Positions 1 through 10,889 of a DNA stretch of 64,000 bases are shown one piece after another. The position numbers and the translations under genes were made by a program. How positions within the stretch are numbered: the stretch's first letter is position 1; every line of letters begins with the position of its first letter. Origin of the DNA: Microvelia longipes (Eukaryota > Arthropoda > Insecta > Hemiptera > Veliidae); the NCBI GenBank assembly GCA_018340805.1, contig JACMZG010001913.1, positions 24,648,229 to 24,712,228 of the forward strand, written 5' to 3'. The notes beneath the pieces were generated by a model that did not search any database, was not told the origin of the DNA, and worked only from the letters and a program-made list of their open reading frames with translations.

Positions 1-830
1 GCATGGGTGGTTTAGGCACGGACACAGCATCTAAATGAAAATTCGCCCGACAGCGGACTCCGCGGCCGGATTATTTATTTAGTACGTTGTAACTTATATA
101 ATGTAAAAAGCACAAGAAACAGCGCATCCAGAAGGAAATTCGCCCGACATGCGGACCCACGCGCCAAGAATTTATTTTCTAGTTGTAAACTTATATTTTA
201 GTAAAAAAAAAACGATAAAAACATTATGGGACCCTTCCAGGATTCGAACCCAGGTACCCTGAGTTTGAGTGGTCGTATTGACTCCGGACCACTGGATTCA
301 ACTCAGAGGCCCAAAAAACATAGAAAACGACACCCTACTCGAAATTAATTTTCATCGACCGTAATTTTGGTTTATTATAAATTTTTGTGGTTTTTTTCGA
401 CTTTTTGTAACTTAACAGTGGTCGTATCGACTTCGGACCGGTTTCATTCGATTCAGCGCCCAAAATTACATAGAAAACGACACCCTACTCGAAATTTATT
501 TTTTATTGACCTAAATTTTGGTTTTCGGTCATTTACAATGGTTTTTTCAATTTTTAGGTCACTAGAGTGGTCGTATTGACTTCGGACCGGGTTTCATTCG
601 ATTCAGCGATCTCAAAAAACATAAATATTGACCTTTTTCGCGGCAAAAAATATTAACCCTGAATTTTGCCGATTTTTTTGAAATTTCGCTGACTCAGCAA
701 ACCGGGTTTGCTGACGTCAACAAAAACCTGGTTTTCAATAGGGTTCGTGTCCTCCCAAAGGTTGATTTTTGTACCAAGTGGTTAAAAAATATAATCCATG
801 ATCATCTGACTCCGTAAATAAGCCCCTACT
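1..830 (+). repeat. Family B dispersed repeat, internally duplicated
   Basis: The block holds two copies of an ATTCGCCCGACA..GCGGAC motif (near 43 and 132). These are followed by three diverged copies of a unit containing GGTCGTATTGACTCCGGACC and AACATAGAAAACGACACC (near 271, 419 and 568). Pieces of the same family recur in the window at about 13.7, 21.4, 26.8, 29.3 (inverted), 37.1, 41.7 and 57.9 kb. The 3' part (CAATAGGGTTCGTGTC near 737) recurs at about 26.94 kb, which helps set this end. No coding potential is seen. The class is uncertain: it could be a SINE-like or non-autonomous element. Confidence 0.6.
230..325 (-). promoter_or_regulatory. tRNA-like segment with pol III B-box match
   Basis: Read on the minus strand, this stretch has GGTTCGAATCC (about 241-251), a full match to the tRNA B-box/T-loop consensus. 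It is about 85 nt long between partly complementary ends (GGGCCTC and GGGTCCC). That length resembles a type II (Leu/Ser) tRNA with a long variable arm. A clean D-arm and A box are not evident, and most of the interior is a hairpin (AGTGGTC/GACCACT). It is best read as a tRNA-derived head in family B, as in many SINEs, and not as a working tRNA gene. A diverged copy lies near 14,005. Confidence 0.4.
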
Positions 831-894
831 CCCCAATAAGACCTATTGTATAGTTATGTTCAGGAATGATTATTTATATTAGAATATAGTTATT

Positions 895-1150
895 GAACAT
901 GTAGGTATTGAATATTATGAATGTATACCTGTATGTATGTATGTAGGTGTATATGCATGTATGTTTTTGTATGTGTGTATATGTATATGTGTGTATATGG
1001 ATGTATGTATGTGTATGTATATATAAGAATATGTAAGTAAATATATATGTATTTATGTGTGGGTACACTAATACATGCAGATATATATGTATTTATATGT
1101 GTATGTATATGTGTGAATATATGTATGTATGTATGTGTGTGTATATAAAA
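895..1150. repeat. TATG/TGTA microsatellite
   Basis: The stretch is an imperfect tract of TATG, TGTA and TATA units running for about 250 bases. It makes a spurious tyrosine/histidine/threonine-rich frame on the minus strand. It lies just upstream of the non-LTR element. Confidence 0.85.
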
Positions 1151-1374
1151 TGAACTTACTATTATTAGCTAAATAAAAAATTTCTACTAAGATTAGATTA
1201 AGATCAAACTATAAATAAAAAATAAATTAAGTAATTAATAATTAAATAAATAAAGTATATAAATATAATTATTTCATAAAAACAATAAAAATTAAACATG
1301 AATATTCTAAATGATATTGATAATCTCGATAACAAAATAATAGTTATAAATTAAGTCTTGAGGATTTTAAACAG

Positions 1375-2158
1375 ATGAATAAAATGAACAACTTAATTAT
1401 GTTGCATACTAACATTAGAAGTGTAGAGAAAAATATAGATGAATTTACTATCAAACTTAAAGAACTTTCTTTAGATTTAGATATTATAATACTGACAGAG
1501 GCTTGGCTGAGACATCTCCCTCTGCATATGTATAAGATACCAGGTTATTGCCAGTATGGAACTGATAACAATTGTAACCAAAATGCGGGTATAGTGGTTT
1601 ATATCCATGAACAGATTCAGCTTAAAATAGAAATAGTTGAACATGTACTAACTAATTGTAATTGTTTAGAGATAAAGTTAAATGATAAAAAAGATACCAG
1701 AGTGATTGCTATCTATAGATCTCCTAGTGGATCCATAGAAGAGTTTCTTAATGAATTCCTACAAATTCTCGATAAATATAAATCAAACCAAAACATAATA
1801 GTTGTAGGGGATGTTAAACATAGATATATTTGATAATGAAAATGTTGAATTAAAGCCGGACTCAGTTAATTATTTGAATTTGATGAATGAAAGAAACTTG
1901 GTGTCACTCGTAAATGAACCAACGAGAGTGACAGATCGAACACAGACTTTAATTGACCATTTGTTTGTACATTTTAAAATGGAAAAACTAACTAAAGCAA
2001 CTATTCTGAAAACAGAAATTACTGATCATTACTGTATATTAGCAGCCCTTAACATACAGGAAAACAATCACATAAATCAATTGAAACAATCAACAGGTCA
2101 TATTTTAAATAACTATTATAAATATGATAATAAAAAAAATATCACAAGAAATAAATAA
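1375..2158 (+). pseudogene. LINE ORF2, endonuclease part (frameshifted)
   Basis: The frame from 1,375 reads LHTNIRS (metal-site Asn), then LTEAW (catalytic Glu), IAIYRSP and VVGD (Asp), and ends at 1,833. An extra A in the GATGTTAAACATAG tract near 1,812 separates this from the continuing frame at 1,811, which gives NIDIFDN, then LIDHLFVHF and TEITDHYC. The last of these is the Asp-His pair of the APE active site, usually SDH. All the classical APE-family motifs are therefore present, split by a single frameshift. The family function is to nick target DNA for target-primed reverse transcription. The upstream sequence is AT-rich without a recognisable ORF1. Confidence 0.9.
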
Positions 2159-4290
2159 ACAAAACTGGGAAGCAGTATTAAAAGAAAAGGATGTAAATAT
2201 AGCCACCAAAAACTTTATAACAATTATACAGAATACTTATGAGCAATTTAAAGAAAATGTAATTGTAAAGAAAATACAAGAAATTAAAAACTTGGATTAC
2301 TGTAGGTCTAGTTAAAGCAATAAGAAAAAAAGAAAAAATTAAACAAAAAATTAAAAGCGACCATTCAACATTAAACTTAAAGATTATTATGACAAATATA
2401 ACAAAATACTAGGAAAATTAATTAAAAAAATCAAATATAAAAAATATTGAGAAACAATTTAACGATTGTGAAAAAAATGTTAAGCAGCTATGGGGAGTGG
2501 TTAGCGACATTTATGGCAATAAACCTACTACTAAACAAAAGATACAATTTTTTAAGGACAATGATATCGAAATTGATGGTTCTGAGGAACCTGAAAAAAT
2601 CGCAAATGCTATGGGGTCATATTTTACCCAGATAGGGGAGAAAATGGCGAATAAAATCAAGGAATTAAATAAGCATAAAGAATTACAAATAGGGGAAGAC
2701 TTAGAACAAACAGAAAATGTAGACAAAAGACAAATAAGTAATGAAAAACAAATACAAAAAAAAGACAATACATTATGGACAGAATGTGAAGAAATTTCAG
2801 AAACTGAAATAAAAAAGATAATTGCTGAACTTAGGGGAGGCTCTGGGCCAGGATATGACTTAGTCACAGTTAAATTTATAAAAGACAATACAGAAGCAAT
2901 AATGGCACCTATAAAATATATTGTTAATTTAAGTTTATCATTAGGTATAGTACCTGACGCTTTTAAAATTGGAGTGATAACACCATTGCATAAGAGAGGT
3001 GATACAAAAGAATGTAGTAACTATAGACCTATATGTTTAATCTCTAATTTAGCAAAAATTTTAGAAAAAAATTGTAAAAACACGATTTGCAGGTTTCCTA
3101 AATAAAAACAACATATTATCAGAACACCAATATGGATTTAGAGCAGGTAGAAGCACTCAGGATGCAATAAATCAAGTAGTTGAAAACCTCAGTAAGGATT
3201 TGGATAGACAACTTAAACCTATAGGAGTATTGCTTGATTTTACCAAAGCCTTCGACTCAGTTCCGCATAAAATAATAATTATAAAGCTTAGAAAATAGGA
3301 ATTAGGGGAGTCATGCTTAGATGGTTTGTTAGTTATCTTAAAAATCGAACTTACCGGGTTAAAGTTAATGGAGTACTTGGTAATGGGTACTCTTCTGAGT
3401 ACTCAATACCAGGGTACCGTCCTCGGACCACTTATTTTTCTAACTTATGTTAATGACATATTTAAGTTACCCCTTAAAGGTAACTTAACCGGATTTGCGG
3501 ACGATACGTCATTAATTTGTTCTGCAAAAACATGGCAAGAGACAATATCACACATTGAACACGACTTTAAAATACTGAAAACATGGTTAGATCAAAACGA
3601 ACTGACACTAAACATCGCAAAAACTAATTTTATAACTTTTGCCCCTAATGAAAGTTTTATTCCTAACATACAACTAGTTAAACTACACCAAACTGAATGC
3701 ACAAACTCTGAAAGCTGTGAATGTCCTGAAATCAACAGAGTAAAGGAAGCGAAATATTTAGGTATTACGCTGGATCAGTGCATGACCTGGAAACCTCATT
3801 TAAAGCAACTGACAAATAAATTAAAAACTTTAAAACACTTATTCATTCGCATTCGACCTTTTGCCACAAGAAATCAATTAAAAAATACTATATTACGGAC
3901 TGGTCGACTCAATCATTCGATACGGTATTTTGTCCTGGGGATCTGTGACAGAGAACCACAAAAAGTCTGTTGTCATTCAACAGAAATCATTTATGAGGAT
4001 TATTTTAAACAAAAAAGTTAGAACACTCAGAACCATTATTTAAAAAAATGTATATATTAAATGTAGACCAAATGATACAGGCTGCGTACTTAACTCAAGT
4101 ACACAAAAACATGAGTAGTATAGAAGTATTACTACATGGTATAATACGAGAAGTATGGCATTACAATTGTTGACAGTTCCATACTGCCGCACTAGCACTG
4201 CTCAAAGGCACTGGTACTACCAAGGGATTGTGTGGTTCAACAACCTTCCTCAAGAAATTAAATTATTGGAAAAACTAGATAATTAAAAAA
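2124..4290 (+). pseudogene. LINE ORF2, reverse transcriptase part (multiple frameshifts)
   Basis: After a linker (NWEAVL; then WITVGLVKAI in another frame near 2,300) comes KQLWGVVSDIYG near 2,480. The RT domain then appears in pieces: SGPGYDLV (about 2,840), GVITPLHKRGD and YRPICLISNLAKILEK (about 2,970-3,070), SEHQYGFRAGRSTQDA (3,118 on), LLDFTKAFDSVPHK (about 3,230), QGTVLGPLIFL (about 3,410), and FADDTSL (about 3,497), which is the YxDD-type catalytic box. It continues with NELTLNIAKTNFI, YLGITLDQCMTWKPHL and, in a further frame, LVDSIIRYGILSWG (about 3,900), then TVPYCRTSTAQ and WFNNLPQEIKL (about 4,170-4,265). Length and motif order match a full-length RT, and the C-terminal tail resembles CR1/Jockey-like elements. 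Stops and frameshifts make it a pseudogene. Confidence 0.92.
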
Positions 4291-4541
4291 GCATATAAAA
4301 GAATACTTAATAAAAAATCTCTGTAATAAAGAATTTATAGCTATTAAATAATATCATTAAATTAAATTGATTGATAAATGATAATAATAATAAATATTAA
4401 ATTTATTAAATATATAAATTATATAATATAATTTTAAAATATAATTACAAACCAAATTAGTGTTAAAAATGTAAATAAATAAACAATAAAATATAATTAT
4501 AGGTAAATATTATAATTATAAAAGTGTAATATTAAGTCAAC

Positions 4542-4579
4542 GCCTGTTCAGCTCAGGCCTAGGGCCATCATGAACAGGC
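4542..4579 (+). other. 3' UTR stem-loop of the LINE
   Basis: A perfect 9-bp stem (GCCTGTTCA with TGAACAGGC) encloses a 20-nt loop that itself holds GGCCT..GGGCC. It lies about 60 bases before the poly(A) tail. Some LINE families carry 3' hairpins recognised by their RT. That role here is inference from position. Confidence 0.55.
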
Positions 4580-4699
4580 TAATCTTTAAATAATTTACTT
4601 TGTAATTTTAATTAATTTATTTAAATAAGATAATTAAATAAAAAAAAAAAAAAAAAATCGTTCGAAAGATAAGTGTTTATCACAGAAGTGTCAAGAAAT

Positions 4700-4729
4700 A
4701 CACATATATACTATATAATATATAATATA

Positions 4730-4761
<32 letters not shown>

Positions 4762-4770
4762 TATATATAT

Positions 4771-4807
<37 letters not shown>

Positions 4808-4856
4808 TATATTATATAAATATTTATATATATAATATATATATATAATAATATAT

Positions 4857-4907
<51 letters not shown>

Positions 4908-4935
4908 ATATAATATTATATATATATATATAAAG
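4700..4935. repeat. (TA)n microsatellite
   Basis: The tract is almost pure TA dinucleotide with short interruptions, directly after the LINE tail. A second block follows at 5,093-5,160. Confidence 0.95.
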
Positions 4936-5050
4936 TCCGCGAAATTTTTTTTTCGTCATAAGGGACCTCTGAAACGGATTTGTGTCGTGGTCGAGGTTCA
5001 AAATTCCGCCCATGACGCCTATCCCATTAGGCGATTTCAAAGAAATTCGC
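4935..5050 (-). repeat. Family B-related fragment
   Basis: TAAGGGACCTCTGAAACGG is the reverse complement of a string in the family B copy near 28,960-28,985. The fragment is sandwiched between two (TA)n blocks, which suggests microsatellite growth on both sides of an older insertion. Confidence 0.5.
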
Positions 5051-5092
5051 TAAAAAAGTTAAATTTAATTATCAGCATCAGTTCTTTTTTAT

Positions 5093-5129
<37 letters not shown>

Positions 5130-5162
5130 TTATATATATATATATATTATTTATATATATAA
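5093..5162. repeat. (TA)n microsatellite
   Basis: This is a TA dinucleotide tract with short interruptions. Confidence 0.95.
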
Positions 5163-5164
5163 CA

Positions 5165-5820
5165 CAATGTAAACAAACCGCTTTTTTTGCTATATTTGAT
5201 AATTCACTTATATCGTGGCAGTATGCCACTTATGTAAAGCTGTAATATGACAACTGATATAAAACAACAAGTTGCGTCTTAGCGCTTACTTACTTAGTGC
5301 CGTCACCGCGTAGCGTCCCAAGATGCCTTAGGCCTCACAAATAAATAAAGGCAACAAATAACTTAGCAAAACCTAAAAAATCATAAATATACAAAGGCTG
5401 GTTTTTAATAAGAAGTAATAAATTTATCGATGCACATAGAGTTATGTTTGTTTACACAGTTATTACCATTATAAGATATTACTTATGAGTTAATAGCTTA
5501 AACTCTAATGTATTATTTATGATGGAATGCAATTAGTTATTAAGTCAGTTATAAGTTACTTAATTAGCATTCTTAAGTTATGCTAATTGTTTTCATGTGG
5601 ACAAATTTAACTTTGTGATATTAGATGCTATGGGAAATTTCTTTTTATTTGTTTGTACAGATATTGATTGTTTTATTTTTATATAAAATTCGTGAAAGGT
5701 TTTTTGATTTAGGATGAATGGAAGATCACACAAGCCTGAATTTGTTTAAACAATCCAGTGTTTTATTCATTAACTAAGTCGTCAGTTCTTTCACATTTTC
5801 TATTTCTTCTCTTTCTATCG
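5165..5820. other. AT-rich non-coding stretch
   Basis: No gene is seen. A less AT-rich island at about 5,270-5,335 ends in AAATAAATAAAG. This resembles the 3' end of a retroelement, but it has no partner that I could find in the window. Confidence 0.4.
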
Positions 5821-6400
5821 TATGTATGAGTGAAAGTATTGCGTTTACTCTAAATATGCAAAACTAAGATTTTTCTCATAATTGTTCCGTTACATGCTTT
5901 TCATGACGTTCTGAGTGGTTTTTGATCATGTCTGTGTGTGTGCGTGATGTCTGTGTCGCGCATAACTCCCGCTATGTTTATTTGTAAGAGTTGAAAACCA
6001 TAGAAAAGAAAATCAAACTTTATGTCTAACTGTGCTGCCCGGAAGATGATGTTTTAATTTTAAAATCTCGTAATACAATGAAGATTTTATTGTACTTTTT
6101 TCTGACCTAAACGGATTTTGAGCCAATAAAAATTTTTTTGGTCGGGTCTCCTTATAAATTTTGGTGTTGCTGCCCCCGAAAAAATTACAAAAATTGATCG
6201 GTCCCCTGTATAAATTTAGAGAATACCACTTCCCTAAAAATGTATATAATTGGGTTTAATAACCCAATAATAGGAATAGGAAATACTTTTTATTCCCTAG
6301 GGAAAAAAAGTTACTTTTTACTCCCTAAAACTAGTCAATAAACTTTACACTGTCTGGAGATAAACATAGTTTATATCCGTCACAACCATGATATTTTACT
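5820..6400. repeat. Family A pieces, plus then minus
   Basis: 5,820-6,070 matches the 5' half of family A (GTTCTGAGTGGTTTTTG, TCTGTGTGTGTG). 6,090-6,370 is the reverse complement of the segment at about 47,520-47,820 inside the long family A copy: AACGGATTTTGAGCC, AACCCAATA and ACTAGTCAATAAACTT all match. The two pieces point in opposite directions, so this is a rearranged or composite copy. Confidence 0.65.
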
Positions 6401-6700
6401 GCGTACAATTTAAAATAACTGACCATATGGTAGATTAATAAAATATAGTGTTAATATTCTTATAAAGAACTATACTAAGAAAAAACTACGAAACCAAGTA
6501 TGATCACAAGACTTTATCTAATCTTCTATATAATATGATACCTGTATTTTTATGTTGAATCTCCCGTATTAATTTTCAAGCTTTAATTAACCTACATTTA
6601 TAACACCCTAAGTATTTGGATACCCAATAATTCTGCGGACTAGCGAAGTCAGACTGAGAATTAAGATAAACATGACATTCTGAGCATGAACACCCTAGAC

Positions 6701-6770
6701 CAGGGGTCTCCATACTGGGGTACGCAAGACCCTAATACGGGTACGCCAAAATTATGTTATAATATGTTAA
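6701..6770 (+). mobile_element. hAT-like terminal sequence, element otherwise unresolved
   Basis: CAGGGGTCTCC followed by GGGGTACGC and again GGGTACGCC resembles the terminal inverted repeats of hAT (Charlie-like) transposons, which often start CAGNGGTTCTCAAACT with GGGGTACGC downstream. I could not find the other end, so an 8-bp target duplication cannot be tested. The following 500 bases are AT-rich without a frame. Confidence 0.4.
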
Positions 6771-7680
6771 TACATATTAATATAAATAAGAATAAAATAA
6801 TAAAATATAAAAAATATTGGGAAAAATGTGAAAAGGAATCAAATATGGTGATCAAAGATAAATAATGTTTAAACTAAATAATACAAAAGATAAGCATTAA
6901 ATCAAAGCCGTAATATAAATGAAATATAAACATTCCTTTTTGTCTTTTTATGAACAAAAAAAAGTTGTCCCGTACATAATACTGCATGAAATACTTTTCC
7001 TAAAATATTTTGTTTTTGATTTATTTTTGTAAAAATAGGATCGAAGCTCGTTTATAATGTCAGCAAGTTAATAAAATTAAATTCACATTATAAGGGGAGA
7101 TGCTACAAAACATATTATTATAAATTCATTTAAAGATTACATACATTTTTTTGGAGGGTTTGGTATGATAATATATTACGCTACCATCTATATGTTGGTA
7201 ATGGAACATGTAAGTGTGGTAGACACATTTTTCAAATACAGTAAAAGCTACATTTTCATTAAATGTAAGGAAGCAAACATTTAGTTTATGGCAGTTTACA
7301 CTTTAAAGCATTAGATTATTATAATGGTTTAAAATGCTTAAGAATTACAGATGGAAATGGAGGCTCTTTATCTTTCCGTATTTAAAAACCTTCTTTCCTT
7401 TACAAAACAAAGACGACTTTAAATTCCGTTTCTTATTCATGAGCTGTAAAACCTATTTTCTAAACCGAGTTGCCGAATAAAAGACTTAACAAGACTAACT
7501 TCTCTTATTCCTTTATTTTTAAATACTTTATATTATGGACGTACCGCAGGGTTTTATTGTATCTCCTACTGTATTTGACCTTACGTTTTTCCAGTTTTGT
7601 ATACCATTTAACCCTTATAGTGGATTATGCTTACTACCTCGTATTGTAATGTCGCATTTTAATTCGTGCGAAAAAATCGG
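6770..7680. other. AT-rich non-coding stretch
   Basis: No coding frame, RNA gene or recognisable repeat is seen. It may be the decayed body of the hAT-like element starting at 6,701. Confidence 0.35.
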
Positions 7681-7684
7681 GTAG

Positions 7685-8400
7685 GAGGCATCTCAGAACT
7701 TTTCCTCATCAAATTACATTTGCTATGCTCATCCTATCTACTTCGGACTGTCTCCGCTCGTCCCCAAAAATATTATAACAATGTCTGTTAAATTTATAAT
7801 TGCAACACGTCTTCGGACTCGATTCGCTCTCGTTTGTTATAAATATATTTGTTTTCATTCCCAGCAAATCAGCCATTTCCAGGCACATGCACCACGCTTT
7901 ATACTACCTTATGTAATAAATAAGTTCACCAAGTTTCACTTCAATACAAGTATGTCCATGATTTTTGTTAAATCATAAAAGTTAATCAGTATCGAGCGTG
8001 GTCAGTGCCTGGATGGATCACCGCTATTAATATTAATTTTAGTTCAATTTTTATCATATAACTTGTGTAGGTTTTTTAAAGAAATTTTATGATATTGGAA
8101 AATTATCCAGTTAATTAAAAAAATAAAATAAATAAGTTAAAGTTTGGTATACGTGTATACCTTTATGTTATAAATAAGTACATTAGGTTTCGCGTCAATA
8201 CAAGTATATCCATTATATTTGTTGGATAAAAAATTAAGCAGTATCGAGCGTGGTCTGTGCCTGGAATGGGTCACCGCTAGAAATAAAACAGATGTATTTG
8301 TCCAAACAGATGATGAAGCGAGTCCATTATAGAAAGGATGAGCGTAGCGAATCCGATGTGATGATGAAAACTTAAGAGGTACCCAGAACTTGATTTTTTT
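7685..8400. repeat. Family A: inverted 3' ends facing each other
   Basis: 7,690-7,905 is the family A 3' end on minus (AACTTTTCCTCATC, ACGTCTTCGGACTCG). 7,905-8,030 and 8,150-8,395 are plus copies (AGTATCGAGCGTGGTC at about 7,990 and 8,240; GATGAGCGTAGCGAATCCG at about 8,337). The small frames here are by-products of the repeat. Confidence 0.7.
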
Positions 8401-9985
8401 ATTATTAGTTTATTAATTACATCATTTAGTCTATTAATATTCTTTTTAACATTATACACACAACAGCATTCTTTAGTTTAAACAATATTATGGAAATATT
8501 TTCATTAATTTTAGCAATATGTGAAGCAATCGAGTTTTATCTTTCTACTTAATCAAAACACATTATTGGGTTTAACTTTCAAATTACTTGGTATAAACAT
8601 ATTTCTATAGTATTACTAGTGAACCAACACGTTATCTTGTTTCATACATTTTACAATACACGTCTATAATTTATTCATAATGTAGAGATCTTTAGATATA
8701 GAGTATAAATTGAGTCGTGAATCTACAGGATGTTTAAAAGAACCATTCTTTGCATACAATATGTTTTTATATTCAATACAAATAGTTTATGATCTTAAGA
8801 ATTCTTTTAAATGAGGTAATTAAAAAAAAATTCACACCGTAATAGCAGCTCATTTTATTATTTCTGTGTGATTATTATTGTACTAATTCTTTTTGTGTCG
8901 TTATTATTAATTTTTAGATTTCTGGGTAAGTTGTATAACATAAAAGAATAACTAAGTTTTTAATAAGTTACAAAGTTTAAATAGAATGTGTATATACCCA
9001 AGTAGATATAAGAAAGCAATTTTAGAACAGACTAAGTACGGCAAACAATTTATTTATGCATAGCCCATTAGTTAAGTACACTAAGCTGTTCCAGCGTGCA
9101 TACTTAAGAATTAACCAAGTTTCTTGCCAAACTTTCTTGTGTTATTATTTACTCTCCTAAGCGAGAAAAGGGATAAGAAGATAAGGTTAAAAAATAATAA
9201 GAAACAATGCCAAATATTTAATTTGTCTATTTTGAGCTAAATTTGTAATTGTCCTGATATTGTGATCATTTGTTTAAAAGAGATGTGTTAATTTGTAAGA
9301 CTCCATTACAAATTAAAACTTTATTGACTAGATTATTTTGTAAAAAACATATATTATAAACAATGTCATATTTTGCGACTTATATTTATTTACATGAAAG
9401 TATCACTAGCATAAAAGAATAATCTTATATTTTTAAAATATACAATGCATAGTAGCAATAAAATTATTCAATAAGTATATTTAATGATAAATTTATTTAT
9501 TTATTTTGCAAAGATTAATTTTTATCATAAAATATCATGTGTCCTACTTTAGACGCCGTAAATCAATGGAACTTGTTAAATTTCATTATTCTCTTAATAT
9601 TGTGGGATAATTAATTCCATCTAATCTATTGACTGGAAGTAACACAAAACCGATGATTAATTTCTTTATTCCCGACTCTCTTTAAGTCGATAAAGTAACG
9701 AAATTTATCAACTGCCAATAATTATTCCACGACACGCAACAGAAACCTTCTGAAATTTATTAAGAATAAACCTAGCACGCACTTCTAAAAAATAAATAGA
9801 AAAACAAGAAAGAAGAACATGAATAAATACTTATGTTTATTTTGAGTAATGAGGAAATTTAAGTTTAAACAGTCTCTGGTGTTGACTAATATTAATTGAT
9901 TTAATAGTTAAAAATTGTAACAAATTATACAATTGTAATTTCAAATAGTTTAAATTTATATCCTTAGAGTCAATGGAGTCCATTA
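8400..9985. other. AT-rich non-coding stretch
   Basis: About 1.6 kb is without supported genes or clear repeats. The short frames have no recognisable domain. Confidence 0.4.
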
Positions 9986-9987
9986 TA

Positions 9988-10146
9988 AATAATAAAAGAA
10001 AAGAGGTCCAAAAAATAAAACTTCGTTGGCAAATTGCTTTCACCCTAACTAGGTGGGGTTTGCACTGATGATTGCCTCTAGTTAGGTTGAAAGCGCTTTG
10101 CCAATAAAGTTTTGTTTTGGGGAGAGACTTCTTTTCTTTCATTAGT
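9988..10146 (+). mobile_element. Foldback element with hammerhead-like core
   Basis: Arms of about 66 bp (9,988-10,052 and 10,079-10,146) are imperfect inverted repeats around a 25-base centre. The plus strand holds CTGATGA at 10,065-10,071 and GAAA at 10,089-10,092. Between them lies an arm pair (CCT/AGG), and GCGC-TT follows. Stem I would be GCA with TGC. The downstream GGGGAGAGACTTC matches the 58 kb and 34 kb foldbacks (GTGGAGAGA). Penelope-like elements and retrozymes carry hammerhead motifs in their terminal repeats. Membership of that class here is inference. Confidence 0.55.
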
Positions 10147-10588
10147 TTAAATTTAGTTAAATTGAGTATATTATTTACTCAATTCGCCATTTAAAGTCTG
10201 TTGCAGCGCCACCATCGCTGATCCAGGGTATCGATGTTGTAATATGTATATTGGTTTCTTATTTATTTCTAATTTTTTTATGATTTCCCTGTAATTTTTT
10301 TTCTTGATTTTGCTAATAAGTGATTATTGCTGGCTTGTACCATGCTAATTGTTCATGTCTTTTTGTTTTCAGGTTTGTTCACAGAATTTTACAAATTAAA
10401 ATTATGACACCATAGTTGTGAGTTTCGTTTTTGTAATATAATCTTAAATATGATAAGAACAGATAGGACTAGAATAATAAAGTAATTGATGAATGATTTC
10501 TATATTTCGCCTGTACATCCAGGCATAATAGCTAAGAAAAATCCGCAGGCAATAAAAACAACAATTTTACAACAAAAGTACTTATAAC

Positions 10589-10878
10589 AAAGAGACTAAA
10601 AGTATTAGAGGGAGTACAGGACCCGTTTAACACAGTGATAAGGGTTCTGGAAGTGAGACAGTTTCCATAGGTGCCCTAACTTTACTTACCCCCACTATAG
10701 TCTTCCTAGAGAGAGACGAACTACTCCCCACTCCCCTCCAACTTCTATCGGAGCACATATTTATACACTCAAAGAGACTAAAACTATGACGTCACCAATT
10801 TACCGTTAGGGCACCTAGCTACCCAAGGAATGATAAGAGCTGTTGTATCCTCCCTCTAATAGTTTTAGTCTCTTTGAG
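10589..10878 (+). mobile_element. 290-bp MITE with TTATAAC flanks
   Basis: Terminal inverted repeats of about 30 bp (AAAGAGACTAAAAGTATTAG and the matching CTAATAGTTTTAGTCTCTTT) enclose a short non-coding core. TTATAAC occurs directly at both borders (10,582-10,588 and 10,879-10,885), consistent with a 7- to 8-bp target duplication as in hAT elements. Another direct copy of the terminus lies inside at about 10,770. No transposase fragment is present. Confidence 0.65.
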
Positions 10879-10889
10879 TTATAACAAAA

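Larger units (their letters stand above)
1370..4657 (+). mobile_element. Decayed APE-type non-LTR retrotransposon (LINE)
   Basis: The element contains, in order, an apurinic endonuclease domain, a linker, a reverse transcriptase domain, a C-terminal tail and an A-rich 3' end (4,640-4,657). No ORF1 is seen upstream, so the copy is either 5'-truncated or its 5' part has decayed. The reading frame shifts at least five times (near 1,812, 2,140, 2,300, 3,075, 3,295 and 3,400), so it cannot make protein. The RT motif order and the absence of RNase H are compatible with the CR1/Jockey group, but clade assignment needs a tree. No target-site duplication could be identified. Confidence 0.9.

Noticed and set aside
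230..325. Functional tRNA gene
   Set aside because: Only the T-arm matches well. The D-arm and anticodon arm do not fold cleanly, and the stretch repeats as part of family B.
2511..2888. 125-codon minus frame
   Set aside because: It is antisense to the LINE reverse transcriptase frame and explained entirely by it.
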